Both the position numbers and the translations under genes were made by a program. Below, one piece after another: positions 8,260 to 17,009 of a stretch of DNA of 64,000 nucleotides. The notes under the pieces were generated by a model. It was not told where the DNA came from. It did not search any database and saw only the letters and a program-made list of their open reading frames with translations. The stretch is from Spirosoma sp. SC4-14. GTDB taxonomy: Bacteria > Bacteroidota > Bacteroidia > Cytophagales > Spirosomataceae. The stretch's first letter is position 1, and each line of letters begins with the position of its first letter. The stretch spans positions 3,465,001 to 3,529,000 of the forward strand of contig NZ_CP147518.1 of NCBI RefSeq assembly GCF_037201965.1, written 5' to 3'.

Positions 8260-8302
8260 CGGCTCATTTCGCAAATACTTATCTGGCGATTTATATACGG
8301 TC

Positions 8303-8677
8303 ATGAGCGAGTTAATCAAATTAGTGGAGGCAGACAACGCGCAGCGTCGCGCCGATTTGCCCACATTCCGGGCAGGCGATACGGTGAACGTACACGTTAA
8401 AATCCGCGAAGGAAATAAGGAGCGTATTCAGGTGTTTACGGGAACGGTTATTCAACGCCGGAACCCAAGCAGCGCTGGCGAAACGTTTACTGTCCGCAAA
8501 GTATCGAATGGTGTTGGGGTAGAACGGATTTTTCCAATCCTGTCGCCAAACATCGACAAAATCGAAGTTGTTCGTTTGGGTAAAGTTCGTCGCGCCCGGT
8601 TGTTCTTCCTGCGCGGACGTCAGGGTAAAGCGGCTCGCCTGAAAGAGCGTAAGCCTAAAGCGGCTGCCGTTGCATAA
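8303..8677 (+). CDS. rplS: 50S ribosomal protein L19
   Basis: The 124-residue protein matches L19 over most of its length: [53 protein letters not shown] and the basic [21 protein letters not shown]19 sits at the 30S-50S interface. The C-terminal tail RKPKAAAVA is a short lineage-specific extension. In many bacteria rplS follows trmD and rimM. Here it is transcribed alone from its own promoter and ends at a terminator. Confidence 0.98.
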   Translation: MSELIKLVEADNAQRRADLPTFRAGDTVNVHVKIREGNKERIQVFTGTVIQRRNPSSAGETFTVRKVSNGVGVERIFPILSPNIDKIEVVRLGKVRRARLFFLRGRQGKAARLKERKPKAAAVA

Positions 8678-8704
8678 TTGCACCCCTCCAAGCACGATTT
8701 TTTT

Positions 8705-8733
8705 AAAAGCTGCCTGAAAGGGTGGCTTTTTTT
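8705..8733 (+). terminator. Rho-independent terminator after rplS
   Basis: The stem AAAAGCTGCC (8705-8714) pairs with GGTGGCTTTT (8721-8730) using two G-U pairs, followed by a T run. It sits about 30 bases after the rplS stop. Confidence 0.75.
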
Positions 8734-8788
8734 AGTTTTAATCCTTACTACACACTCGTTTTGTAAGCCCACTGGTTAATCGCTGATT

Positions 8789-9562
8789 ATGGAATTCTTT
8801 AAATATCAGGGTACAGGCAACGATTTTGTCTTGGTTGATGATCGGGCCCAAACGTTTCCGGCTGCCGATCAGGCCTTTGTTGAACAATTGTGCCACCGGC
8901 GGTTTGGCATTGGGGCCGATGGTCTGATTCTGCTCCAGAACGACCCTGACTATGATTTCAGAATGGTGTATTTCAACTCTGATGGAGCCGAAGGAAGTAT
9001 GTGTGGGAATGGTGGCCGCTGTATTGTTCGGTTTGCGCACGATCTGGGGATTTTTGACCAGAAAACCCGTTTTATTGCTGTCGATGGCGAACACCTGGCC
9101 GAAGTAGACGGTGAGAACATTTCGCTCAAAATGAGTAACGTGTCGGGTATCGAAACGCGCGGTGGGCTTACCTTTCTGAATACGGGGTCTCCGCATGTTG
9201 TGCAATTTGTCGATGATCTGGAATCGCTGGATGTGGTTGCCGAAGGTCGTGCCATTCGCTATAGTACCACCTTTCAGCCGGGCGGAACGAATGTCAACTT
9301 TGCGCAGGTGCTCGACAGCCATACACTGTTTGTCAGAACCTATGAGCGAGGAGTTGAAGACGAGACCTACTCCTGCGGTACGGGCGTAACGGCGGTTGCG
9401 CTGGTGGCCCAGCAACAGCTTGCCATGCCCGATCCGGTACATATTCAGACAATTGGCGGAAATTTGCGGGTGTCTTTTCAACCAAAAGGTGACGGTCAGT
9501 TTGAGGATATTTACTTGATTGGTCCAGCTAAGCGTGTTTTTGCCGGATCGATAACCGTTTAG
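8789..9562 (+). CDS. dapF: Diaminopimelate epimerase
   Basis: The 257-residue enzyme converts LL- to meso-diaminopimelate for lysine and peptidoglycan synthesis. The two catalytic cysteines are visible: Cys72 in SMCGNGGRC and Cys196 in YSCGTGVTA. The N-terminal FKYQGTGNDFVLVD and the segment RRFGIGADGL are also typical. Its length fits the short Bacteroidota form. It follows rplS on the same strand after a terminator and is followed closely by the bestrophin-like gene. Function is secure. Confidence 0.97.
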   Translation: MEFFKYQGTGNDFVLVDDRAQTFPAADQAFVEQLCHRRFGIGADGLILLQNDPDYDFRMVYFNSDGAEGSMCGNGGRCIVRFAHDLGIFDQKTRFIAVDGEHLAEVDGENISLKMSNVSGIETRGGLTFLNTGSPHVVQFVDDLESLDVVAEGRAIRYSTTFQPGGTNVNFAQVLDSHTLFVRTYERGVEDETYSCGTGVTAVALVAQQQLAMPDPVHIQTIGGNLRVSFQPKGDGQFEDIYLIGPAKRVFAGSITV

Positions 9563-9611
9563 CGGATTCTTGAGTTAACCCGGTAGTGTTAATTCAAGCT
9601 AACCACGGCGA

Positions 9612-10541
9612 ATGATCATTTATAAAAAGAAAGACTGGCTGCCAGCCATCTGGCATTTTCATACTGGCCCCACAGCGTTAGCTCTTCTGCGACGATTGGT
9701 TTTTGTGTTGATCTACGCAACTATCGTAACTGTGGGCGAATTAAACTACATCGATTTTCGCTTAAAAGATACCCCCAGCTCATTTTTGCAGGCAACCGGT
9801 ATTCTGCTGAGCTTACTGCTAATCTTTCGAACGAATACGGCTTATGACCGATTCTATGAGGGGCGTCGGGTTTGGGGAGCACTAGTCAATAACTGCCGTA
9901 ATCTGGCTATCTTTTTCAATGCTGTGCTGCCACAGCATGATGAAGGTAGCCGGATTTTTTTTGCCAAAGCCATCTCCAATTTCCCCTTTGCGCTCAAGAA
10001 CCACCTGCGCGAGATGAATGGTATGCACGAACTGGATGAGGTTGAAGAAGGCGAACGGAGCGATCTGAATAACTTCGACCATAAGCCGGCCAGGGTGTCG
10101 AATCAGTTGTGGGTTCGGACCGAGCTTTTGTACCGCGAAGGCCGTATTTCTGAATCGCAACACATTAATCTGAATCAGTACTTAACGTCGCTGATGGACA
10201 TTTGCGGTATCTGCGAACGCATTAAAAGCACCCCGATTCCGTTTTCCTACAACTTGTTTATCAAACTCTTCATCATGATTTACGTAGCCATTTTGCCCTT
10301 TACGGTCATTACGGCTTACGGCTATCTGACCATTCCGGCCGTAGTGCTCACATCGTATGTGCTGGTTGGGCTGGAAATGATTGGCGAGGAAATCGAAGAA
10401 CCATTTGGCTTCGAACGAAACGATCTGCCGCTAAACCAACTTAGCCAGATGATTCGGGTAAATGTCCACGAAATTTTGCAGATAAGTCTGCCACACGTAG
10501 AAAAACAGGCTGCCAAACCGGGCTTTACGATTATGACCTGA
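9612..10541 (+). CDS. Bestrophin-like (RFP-TM) anion channel family protein
   Basis: This 309-residue membrane protein has two pairs of hydrophobic helices, with a soluble stretch between about 110 and 195. The signature FRTNTAYDRFYEGRRVWGAL is typical of bacterial bestrophin homologues (UPF0187). Late in the protein, GLEMIGEEIEEPFG matches the conserved acidic loop near the gate. Characterised bacterial members form pentameric ion channels. It starts 50 bases after dapF and may be cotranscribed, but no functional link is known. Ion selectivity cannot be read from sequence. Confidence 0.85.
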   Translation: MIIYKKKDWLPAIWHFHTGPTALALLRRLVFVLIYATIVTVGELNYIDFRLKDTPSSFLQATGILLSLLLIFRTNTAYDRFYEGRRVWGALVNNCRNLAIFFNAVLPQHDEGSRIFFAKAISNFPFALKNHLREMNGMHELDEVEEGERSDLNNFDHKPARVSNQLWVRTELLYREGRISESQHINLNQYLTSLMDICGICERIKSTPIPFSYNLFIKLFIMIYVAILPFTVITAYGYLTIPAVVLTSYVLVGLEMIGEEIEEPFGFERNDLPLNQLSQMIRVNVHEILQISLPHVEKQAAKPGFTIMT

Positions 10542-10545
10542 TGGT

Positions 10546-10618
10546 AGACGTTAGATAATGAATGTTGGATTTTAGCCAGTAGACTATAGCGTCAATGTTT
10601 ATCTAACATCTAACGTCT
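10546..10618. repeat. Intergenic inverted repeat between convergent genes
   Basis: AGACGTTAGAT (10546-10556) is repeated inverted as ATCTAACGTCT (10608-10618), with related words such as TCTAACATCTAACG and ATGTTGGAT between. A similar word, ATCCAACATCTAACATTG, recurs near 25183. It may act as a loose bidirectional terminator or be a decayed repeat. Confidence 0.5.
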
Positions 10619-10619
10619 G

Positions 10620-10928
10620 TTATCCAATGTCCTCAATAATTCCTCCATGCAGATGATAGATTGTTTTGTTCTGTAGTTCGGGCTGGCGTAGAAAATCTTT
10701 GGCGGCAATCCGGCTCCGAACGCCGTTGGTACAGATCGCGATGAGCGTTTCATAGGGGAGAAGCTCGTTTTTTCGGGCGCGAATATCGGGGAGCGGAATA
10801 TTGAGCCCACCAATGTTAAATTCGTCAAATTCCCACTCGTCGCGCACGTCGACAATGGCCGTGTGTGGCTCCAACCTGAGCCGCTCCAGCTCAGAAAGCG
10901 AAATATCGGTATACTTGGGGGTTGTCAT
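10620..10928 (-). CDS. Rhodanese-like domain protein
   Basis: This single-domain protein has 102 residues from the ATG (MTTPKYTDIS). The CDC25-like start of the fold, TAIVDVRDEWEFDEFNIGG, and the active loop ICTNGVRSRIAA are clear. The cysteine and the C-x-x-G-x-R-S pattern are intact, so it can carry persulfide sulfur. Such stand-alone proteins transfer sulfur in several pathways, and the acceptor is unknown here. It is convergent with the bestrophin-like gene and divergent from htpG. A TTG five codons upstream was rejected as a start. Confidence 0.9.
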   Translation of the reverse strand: MTTPKYTDISLSELERLRLEPHTAIVDVRDEWEFDEFNIGGLNIPLPDIRARKNELLPYETLIAICTNGVRSRIAAKDFLRQPELQNKTIYHLHGGIIEDIG

Positions 10929-11126
10929 GTAAGAAAGTAACAAGTAATTTTTGAGGTCTGTTCACGACGTTGGGTACTATAGAGTGGGAGGGGGTAAGCA
11001 AGAGACGTGGAGCAGGATTGCGTTACATTCTCGTTCTGATTCCTGCCAATCTGTCAGCCCAGACGCGGCTGGAACAAGATTTGATCACGCCCGTTTAATA
11101 TCTATTATCGAATCAAATAAGACACT

Positions 11127-12971
11127 ATGGAAGCCGTAGAAAGCCAAAAAGGAGAGTCCACGCGGGGCCAGATTTCAATTCATACCGAGAATATCTTCCC
11201 GATTATCAAGAAGTTCCTGTATTCGGATCACGAGATTTTTCTGCGCGAATTAGTATCGAACGCGGTTGATGCCACGCAGAAATTACGTCAGTTGGCGTCC
11301 TTTGGCGAGTTCGGTGGCGAACTGGGTGACTTAAAAGTGACAGTATCGCTCAACGAAGAAGCCAAAACCATTACCATCAGCGATAATGGCATCGGTATGA
11401 CAGCCGATGAAATCATGAAATACATTAACCAGATCGCTTTTTCGGGCGCGGCCGACTTTCTGGAAAAATATAAGGATAAAACCGACGATAAGGGCCAGAT
11501 TATCGGGCATTTCGGGCTTGGCTTTTATTCGGCGTTTATGGTGGCCGAGAAAGTCGAAATCGTTACGAAATCGTACCGCGACAATAGCGAAGCGGTACGC
11601 TGGACATGCGATGGATCTACTGAATTCGAATTATCGCCCGCCGAACGGGCCGAGCGTGGTACGGACGTGATTCTGCACATCGCGCCCGATTCGGAAGAGT
11701 TTTTGAACAAAGGGCGTTTGCGTGGTATTCTGGACAAATATGCCCGGTTCCTGCCTACGCCGGTCGAGTTTGATGGTCAGGTCGTGAACAACTCAACGCC
11801 GATCTGGACAAAAGCGCCTTCTGAACTGACCGACGAAGATTACAAAACGTTCTATCGGGAGTTGTATCCGATGAGCGAAGAGCCGCTTTTCTGGATTCAC
11901 CTGAATGTCGACTATCCGTTCAATCTGACGGGTATTTTATATTTCCCCCGAATCAAGAACGAACTGCGGTTTCAGCGGGAAAAAATTCAGCTCTACAGCC
12001 GTCAGGTATTCATTACTGACGAGGTAAAAGACGTGGTACCTGATTTTCTGATGATGCTGCATGGCGTGATCGATTCGCCCGATATTCCGCTCAACGTATC
12101 GCGGAGTTTCCTGCAGGCCGATGCGAACGTGAAGAAAATCAACGGCTACATCACTCGGAAAGTAGCCGATAAACTACAGGAGATTTTCAATGCCGACCGG
12201 AAAGCTTTCGAAGAGAAGTTCGACGATATTGGACTGTTTATTAAATATGGCATTCTGAGCGACGATAAGTTCTGGGAAAAAGCCAAAAACTTCGTGCTGC
12301 TCAAAAATACGGAAGGTGAGTATGCAACTATTGACGAATACCGCGAGAAAACTCAGGCCAATCAGACCGACAAGGACGAGAAGCTGGTGATCCTCTACAC
12401 TACCGACCGCAAACAACAGGACGCCTATATCGAATCGGCCCGTCGGCGTGGTTACGACGTGCTGCTGATGGATAATGTGATCGACTCGCACTTCATTAAT
12501 TCGCTGGAATACAAACTGGAAAAAGTATCGTTCCAGCGGGTCGATGCCGATACGCTCGACAAACTGATCGATAAAGGCATCAACAACGAAAGTGTATTGT
12601 CGGAAGCCGACAAAACCAAACTGAAGGAAGTGTTCGAACAGGTGCTGGACAATAAAATGCTCCAGGTGAGTATTGAAGCACAGCCCACCGACGAACTGCC
12701 CGTAACGATTACTATGCCGGAGTTTATGCGCCGTATGAAAGACATGTCGGCGCTTTCGGGCGAACAGTCGTTCTATGGTAATCTGCCTGTTAGTTACAAT
12801 GTGGTTGTCAATGCCAATCACCCACTGACTGCCAAAATTCTGAGCGAAGCTGATGCCGACGTCCAGAAATCGTTGGTAAAACAGGTCTATGATCTGGCGC
12901 TGCTTTCGCAAAACCTATTGACCGGAGCCGACCTGACAGCTTTTGTTCGCCGGACGGTAGCGACGCTGTAA
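11127..12971 (+). CDS. htpG: Molecular chaperone HtpG (Hsp90)
   Basis: The product has 614 residues. The N-terminal GHKL ATP-binding domain shows FLRELVSNAVDATQKLR, ISDNGIGMT and GHFGLGFYSAFMVA. The middle domain carries RELYPMSEEPLFWIHLNVD and the client-contact stretch KDVVPDFLMMLHGVIDSPDI, and the dimerisation domain ends LLTGADLTAFVRR. The family usually has about 600-630 residues, so this is full length. It folds clients in the cytoplasm with ATP. It is a single-gene unit with its own terminator. Upstream, 10945-11126 shows no clear heat-shock element. Confidence 0.98.
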   Translation: MEAVESQKGESTRGQISIHTENIFPIIKKFLYSDHEIFLRELVSNAVDATQKLRQLASFGEFGGELGDLKVTVSLNEEAKTITISDNGIGMTADEIMKYINQIAFSGAADFLEKYKDKTDDKGQIIGHFGLGFYSAFMVAEKVEIVTKSYRDNSEAVRWTCDGSTEFELSPAERAERGTDVILHIAPDSEEFLNKGRLRGILDKYARFLPTPVEFDGQVVNNSTPIWTKAPSELTDEDYKTFYRELYPMSEEPLFWIHLNVDYPFNLTGILYFPRIKNELRFQREKIQLYSRQVFITDEVKDVVPDFLMMLHGVIDSPDIPLNVSRSFLQADANVKKINGYITRKVADKLQEIFNADRKAFEEKFDDIGLFIKYGILSDDKFWEKAKNFVLLKNTEGEYATIDEYREKTQANQTDKDEKLVILYTTDRKQQDAYIESARRRGYDVLLMDNVIDSHFINSLEYKLEKVSFQRVDADTLDKLIDKGINNESVLSEADKTKLKEVFEQVLDNKMLQVSIEAQPTDELPVTITMPEFMRRMKDMSALSGEQSFYGNLPVSYNVVVNANHPLTAKILSEADADVQKSLVKQVYDLALLSQNLLTGADLTAFVRRTVATL

Positions 12972-12989
12972 GTAGCTCTCGTGGAAGTA

Positions 12990-13020
12990 AAAAGGACTGC
13001 CAATTCCGGGCAGTCCTTTT
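12990..13020 (+). terminator. Rho-independent terminator after htpG
   Basis: AAAAGGACTGCC (12990-13001) pairs with GGGCAGTCCTTTT (13008-13020), a strong stem with flanking A and T runs. It works for htpG on the plus strand. Confidence 0.88.
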
Positions 13021-13320
13021 CTTATTTATGGGGCCACCGTTGCGGAGATTTTAGTTCCGCCAAAATCTGGATTTGACTGACTAGCCCTAAGCGGTAAAGC
13101 TCAATTATGTGCCATCGAAAGATACTGGCTTTGTACTTTTTCTTGAAACCAATAAAACCGCTCACTTTCATAACTCTACACGGTTAGTGTCAAGCTATTT
13201 CAGCGTAATCTAACTTCAGATAGTCGGCATGTTTGGGTCGAGCTGCGAAATATCAGTAATCATATGGCTCTGACGCATGGTTGCCCGCGAAAAATAACAA
13301 AAAAAGCTACCCCAATAGAT
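13021..13320. other. Spacer between htpG and moxR, no gene seen
   Basis: About 300 bases lie between the htpG terminator and the moxR stop. A plus-strand open frame starts at 13264 but runs antisense through moxR and lacks family features. I see no tRNA, promoter or repeat here. Confidence 0.5.
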
Positions 13321-14295
13321 TTACCGCCCAATGGCTACTTTTCGCAGGATCGAATCGATGACCTGCAACGTTGTTACCCCATCGGCTTCGGCTTCGTAGT
13401 TAAGCATGATGCGGTGATTGAACACATCTGGTGCTACTTCCTTAATGTCTTCGGGGAGCACATATTCGCGTCGGTCGAAATAGGCGAGCGCCTTAGCCGC
13501 CAGATTGAGGTTGATGCTTGCCCGGGGCGACACACCAAACTGAATATACCGGGCTTCGTCGCGGAGGTTATATTCCATCGGTCGGCGGGTGGCAAAAACC
13601 AGCTCGATGATATACCGTTCGAGTGTTTCGGAGATGCTGATGCTGTTGATCTCGTCGCGAATGGCTACGAGGTCTTCTTTACCCAGAACGGGCTTTACTT
13701 CATAGTCGAAATTCATGTTCGACATTCGGCGCATCACTTCCAGTTCCTGATCCTTATTCAAATAATCGACAAAGACCTTCATCATGAATCGATCCACCTG
13801 CGCTTCGGGGAGCGGATAGGTTCCTTCCTGTTCAACGGGATTTTGGGTGGCCAGCACCAGAAACGGACGGTCGAGCACAAATGTTTCTTCGCCGATAGTA
13901 ACCTGACGTTCCTGCATGGCTTCCAGTAATGCCGCCTGCACTTTAGCCGGAGAGCGGTTTACTTCGTCGGCCAGAATCAGGTTGGCAAAAATCGGTCCCT
14001 GCTTTACCTCGAATTCTGCCGTTTTCTGATTGAAAATCATGGTTCCGATCAGGTCGGCAGGTAATAGGTCGGGTGTGAACTGAATGCGCTGAAAATCAAG
14101 CTCCAATACTTTAGCCAGGGTATTGATTGTCAGTGTTTTGGCTAGTCCGGGAACACCTTCGAGCAGAATATGGCCACCCGTAAACAACCCAATAAGCAGC
14201 CGATTGAGCAGGCGCTCCTGCCCAACCACAACCTGGCTCATCTCGTTGAATACCTCGTGGATTTTGGTATGATATGTAAAGGATGTCGCTTGCAT
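13321..14295 (-). CDS. MoxR family AAA+ ATPase
   Basis: The product has 324 residues. It contains Walker A GVPGLAKT (about 47-54), Walker B LILADEVNRSP, sensor 1 ATQNPVEQEGTYPLPEAQVD and a C-terminal lid with SPRASINL. MoxR ATPases act as chaperones that insert cofactors or assemble complexes, usually beside DUF58 and von Willebrand factor A genes. No such partner lies within the window. The upstream neighbour is prmC, separated by a palindromic spacer. Substrate is therefore unknown, but the family is certain. Confidence 0.93.
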   Translation of the reverse strand: MQATSFTYHTKIHEVFNEMSQVVVGQERLLNRLLIGLFTGGHILLEGVPGLAKTLTINTLAKVLELDFQRIQFTPDLLPADLIGTMIFNQKTAEFEVKQGPIFANLILADEVNRSPAKVQAALLEAMQERQVTIGEETFVLDRPFLVLATQNPVEQEGTYPLPEAQVDRFMMKVFVDYLNKDQELEVMRRMSNMNFDYEVKPVLGKEDLVAIRDEINSISISETLERYIIELVFATRRPMEYNLRDEARYIQFGVSPRASINLNLAAKALAYFDRREYVLPEDIKEVAPDVFNHRIMLNYEAEADGVTTLQVIDSILRKVAIGR

Positions 14296-14301
14296 TGGTG
14301 T

Positions 14302-14390
14302 GAGTTTTCAGTTCTCAGTTTATCGTTTTTAGTGCTCTGCTGCATTACGCTCGCGAAGCACTAAAAGCGATAAGTCGAAAACTATAAACT
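14302..14390. repeat. Imperfect palindromic spacer between prmC and moxR
   Basis: TTATCGTTTTTAGTGCT is followed after about 20 bases by AGCACTAAAAGCGATAA, a 17-bp stem with one mismatch. The outer arms (AGTTTTCAGTTCTCAGTTTA / ACTATAAACTATAAACT) are related but weaker. It fills most of the prmC-moxR gap. Confidence 0.6.
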
Positions 14391-14395
14391 ATAAA

Positions 14396-15244
14396 CTAAA
14401 AAGTTGCCCGGATGCTTCGATCCTTGCCATGAATATCTTTATACACCTGAATTCGGGTAAAACCCCGATCGGCAAAAACCTGTTGGGTTGCTTCGCCAAA
14501 CCGTTCATTTATTTCAACGTAACAAGCCCCATCTTTCGTTAGATGACGAACGCAGAAATCGGCAACGGCTTTGTAAAAAACCAGCGGATCATTATCATCG
14601 ACAAATAAGGCCAGGTCGGGTTCATAATTCAATACATTCCGATCCATCTGAGCCGCTTCGGAACGAGTAACGTAGGGTGGGTTGCTGACAACACAGTCAA
14701 ACTTACCCGTAAAATCGGACGGAATCTGAAGAATATCCTGAATGGAAAAGGCAACATCGGCGTTCAGGTGATCGGCATTATGCTGGGCCAGGGTCAGGGC
14801 CTGATCAGAAACATCCCAACCCGTCACGACCGACTGCGGCAGAAATCGGGCCAGGGTGATGGCAATGCATCCACTGCCGGTACCAATGTCAACAATATGA
14901 ACATCGTCGGTACGGTCGGCAAAATCGTGCATGATAAGCCGCACCAGATCTTCTGTTTCAGGTCTTGGAATCAGCACATCAGGCGAAACCTCGAATTCTA
15001 AACCGCAGAAGATGGTTGTACCAATAACATGCTGAATAGGTTCCTGCCGATTCAATCGTTCCAGAATTTTAAACCAGTCAGGTTCAGTCCGGTTTGGCGG
15101 TAGAGGTTTATCGGCCAGTATGTCGGTTTTGCGCAGACCGAAGTAATGGTCGAGCAGCATAAACGCCATCTCGCGGGCTTCTTCGGGCGGATAGGCCGTA
15201 ATATTCTTGCTTAGACGTTGATAGAGTGGTTTGGCTGTGGCCAT
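14396..15244 (-). CDS. prmC: Peptide chain release factor N5-glutamine methyltransferase
   Basis: The start MATAKPLYQRL at 15244 gives 282 residues, the usual family length. A longer frame upstream is unlike the family and overlaps the ribD promoter. The N-terminal helical domain is followed by VLIPRPETEDLVRL, the SAM loop DIGTGSGCIAITLA and the catalytic NPPY in VSNPPYVTR. PrmC methylates the GGQ glutamine of RF1 and RF2 in termination. It is divergent from ribD across about 130 bases. A palindromic spacer separates it from moxR. Confidence 0.95.
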   Translation of the reverse strand: MATAKPLYQRLSKNITAYPPEEAREMAFMLLDHYFGLRKTDILADKPLPPNRTEPDWFKILERLNRQEPIQHVIGTTIFCGLEFEVSPDVLIPRPETEDLVRLIMHDFADRTDDVHIVDIGTGSGCIAITLARFLPQSVVTGWDVSDQALTLAQHNADHLNADVAFSIQDILQIPSDFTGKFDCVVSNPPYVTRSEAAQMDRNVLNYEPDLALFVDDNDPLVFYKAVADFCVRHLTKDGACYVEINERFGEATQQVFADRGFTRIQVYKDIHGKDRSIRATF

Positions 15245-15377
15245 TCGGTATAGTCGGGTAATTTTGCCAAAAATAGGGAAGTTTTCGGTTAAGGGATAGT
15301 CTACTGTTTTCTGTTTATGGCTGTGGCTAGGAAATTTGTACCGGAATTGGTTCCGAAAACAGCAAACGAATTTCAGA

Positions 15378-16403
15378 ATGATGAATTTATTCATGGAGCG
15401 TGCGCTCGAACTGGCAACCCTCGGTCGTGGACATGTGAGTCCGAATCCGCTGGTTGGGTGTGTGATCGAACATAACGGGCGGATCATCGGCGAGGGCTGG
15501 CACCAGCGCTATGGCGAAGCCCATGCCGAACGAAATGCCATTTTCTCGGTTCGTCCCGACGATGCGTACCTGTTGCCCGAAAGCACGGCTTACGTAACGC
15601 TGGAACCCTGTTCGCACTATGGCAAACAGCCACCCTGCGCCAATCTGCTCATCGAAAAGCAGATAAAACGGGTCATTTGCTGTAACGACGACCCCAATCC
15701 GCTGGTTGGCGGGCAGGGATTTGCGAAACTACGAGCGGCTGGTATTGCCGTTGAAACGGGCGTATTAGTCGGCAAAGGGCGGGAGTTGAACGCCCGTTTC
15801 TTTACATTTATGGAACAGCATCGGCCCTATATCGTTCTGAAATGGGCCGAAACGGCCGATGGCTTTATAGCAGGACCCTACGGAAAACCCGTTACGATAA
15901 GTGGCGATCTGTCGCATCGACTGGTGCATCGCTGGCGGTCGGAAGAAGATGCTATTATGGTGGGCACCCATACGGCAAGTACCGATAATCCGCGGCTGAA
16001 TGTGCGTCTGGTGCCGGGGCGAAATCCGCTCCGGATCGTTATAGACAAACAGTTGAAACTCAGTAAGGACTTGCATCTGTTCGATAATGCGCAGCCAACG
16101 CTGGTCTATAATTTTCTTAAAACGGACCTGACCGGCGAAACAACGTACTGTCGGTTAAACGCCGATGAACCCTTGTTGCCGCAGTTGCTGACCGATCTGT
16201 ATACTCGACGCATACAGTCGGTATTGGTAGAGGGCGGCACAACGTTACTTCAATCGTTTATCGACGCCGGACTGTGGGACGAAATGCGGGTATTTAGATC
16301 CCGAACTATGCTTCAGGCTGGGGTTAAGGCCCCGGTTGTGCAGGGAAATCTGGTTCGGTCGGAGTTAGTTGGCGATGACGAGTTAATCACCTGCAAAAAA
16401 TAA
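15378..16403 (+). CDS. ribD: Riboflavin biosynthesis bifunctional deaminase/reductase
   Basis: From MMNLFMERALELA the protein has 341 residues. The N-terminal deaminase domain shows HAERNA and EPCSHYGKQPPCANLL, which bind the catalytic zinc. The C-terminal reductase domain (about 150-341) has LKWAETADGFIAG, GTHTASTDNPRLNVR and SVLVEGGTTLLQSFI. Together they convert the GTP-derived pyrimidine to the ribityl intermediate of riboflavin. Other rib genes are not present nearby. A terminator overlaps the stop codon. Both domains look complete. Confidence 0.95.
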   Translation: MMNLFMERALELATLGRGHVSPNPLVGCVIEHNGRIIGEGWHQRYGEAHAERNAIFSVRPDDAYLLPESTAYVTLEPCSHYGKQPPCANLLIEKQIKRVICCNDDPNPLVGGQGFAKLRAAGIAVETGVLVGKGRELNARFFTFMEQHRPYIVLKWAETADGFIAGPYGKPVTISGDLSHRLVHRWRSEEDAIMVGTHTASTDNPRLNVRLVPGRNPLRIVIDKQLKLSKDLHLFDNAQPTLVYNFLKTDLTGETTYCRLNADEPLLPQLLTDLYTRRIQSVLVEGGTTLLQSFIDAGLWDEMRVFRSRTMLQAGVKAPVVQGNLVRSELVGDDELITCKK

Positions 16404-16430
16404 CCCCAGGATCATGCCCAGGGTTATTTT
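16398..16430 (+). terminator. Terminator overlapping the ribD stop
   Basis: AATAACCC (16399-16406) pairs with GGGTTATT (16421-16428), with inner pairs CAGG and CC, followed by T residues. The stop codon TAA lies inside the stem. Confidence 0.65.
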
Positions 16431-16495
16431 CACTATTTTCTGCTAATCAGAACTACTTAAAGGACTGCTGTTTAGTGGATTAGCCAATGGCTACT

Positions 16496-16996
16496 CTACG
16501 AATGCGCTACTGGTGTGGCATTGATTCCTATATTGCCACTGGCGACCAGCGTGGTTCCGGCCATGATTTTGACGTTGGCATTATACGAACTGAGGTTATC
16601 GTAGAAGCCCGCTTCATTGATTACGTAGTACTTGTTGCTCGAAAATTCGCCGGTTGCTCCGCTGATGGCATCGAGCGGTTTCAGAACGGTCGATAAGCTT
16701 TCGGTAAGTTTGCCCTGATAGATGGACGACGAATAGGCCATACCACTATCCGTGTTGTAGAGACCGATCTGAACCAGCGTTACCGATGAGCTGTACTTGT
16801 AGAAGACTACCCTTCCATACACATTGGTACCATCGGAAGAGGCTAGCGTGTAGGCGGTATAGGTCGAAATGGTACCTCCGCCCGGAGCGACATTTAAGTT
16901 GGGTTCATAGACCTGTTGTTCGCAGGAAGTAAGGAAAAATAACAGGAGAATACCGAACGCAGGAAGGATATGCAGTTTATGAAAAAAGCGTTTCAT
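16496..16996 (-). CDS. Small lipoprotein downstream of TonB receptor, unknown
   Basis: The start MKRFFHKLHILPAFGILLLF gives 166 residues with a lipobox LTSC at about residues 22-25. After the acylated cysteine comes EQQVYEPNLNVAPGG, then a beta-rich domain with many Ser, Thr and Tyr residues. It starts 13 bases after the TonB receptor stop on the same strand, so they form an operon. It is far too short for SusD and shows no tetratricopeptide features. A surface-exposed accessory lipoprotein of the HmuY type would be a parallel, but no sequence match supports that. The function is unknown. Confidence 0.75.
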   Translation of the reverse strand: MKRFFHKLHILPAFGILLLFFLTSCEQQVYEPNLNVAPGGGTISTYTAYTLASSDGTNVYGRVVFYKYSSSVTLVQIGLYNTDSGMAYSSSIYQGKLTESLSTVLKPLDAISGATGEFSSNKYYVINEAGFYDNLSSYNANVKIMAGTTLVASGNIGINATPVAHS

Positions 16997-17009
16997 GGCT
17001 TGGCAGTGA

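Noticed and set aside
8738..9481. Minus-strand open frame of 247 codons
   Set aside because: It runs antisense to dapF, which has both catalytic cysteines.
12174..12911. Minus-strand open frame of 245 codons
   Set aside because: It is antisense to htpG and built of low-quality repeats of Phe and His, so it is not coding.
13264..13929. Plus-strand open frame of 221 codons
   Set aside because: It is antisense to moxR, whose motifs are clear, and has no recognisable domain; it is a shadow of that gene.
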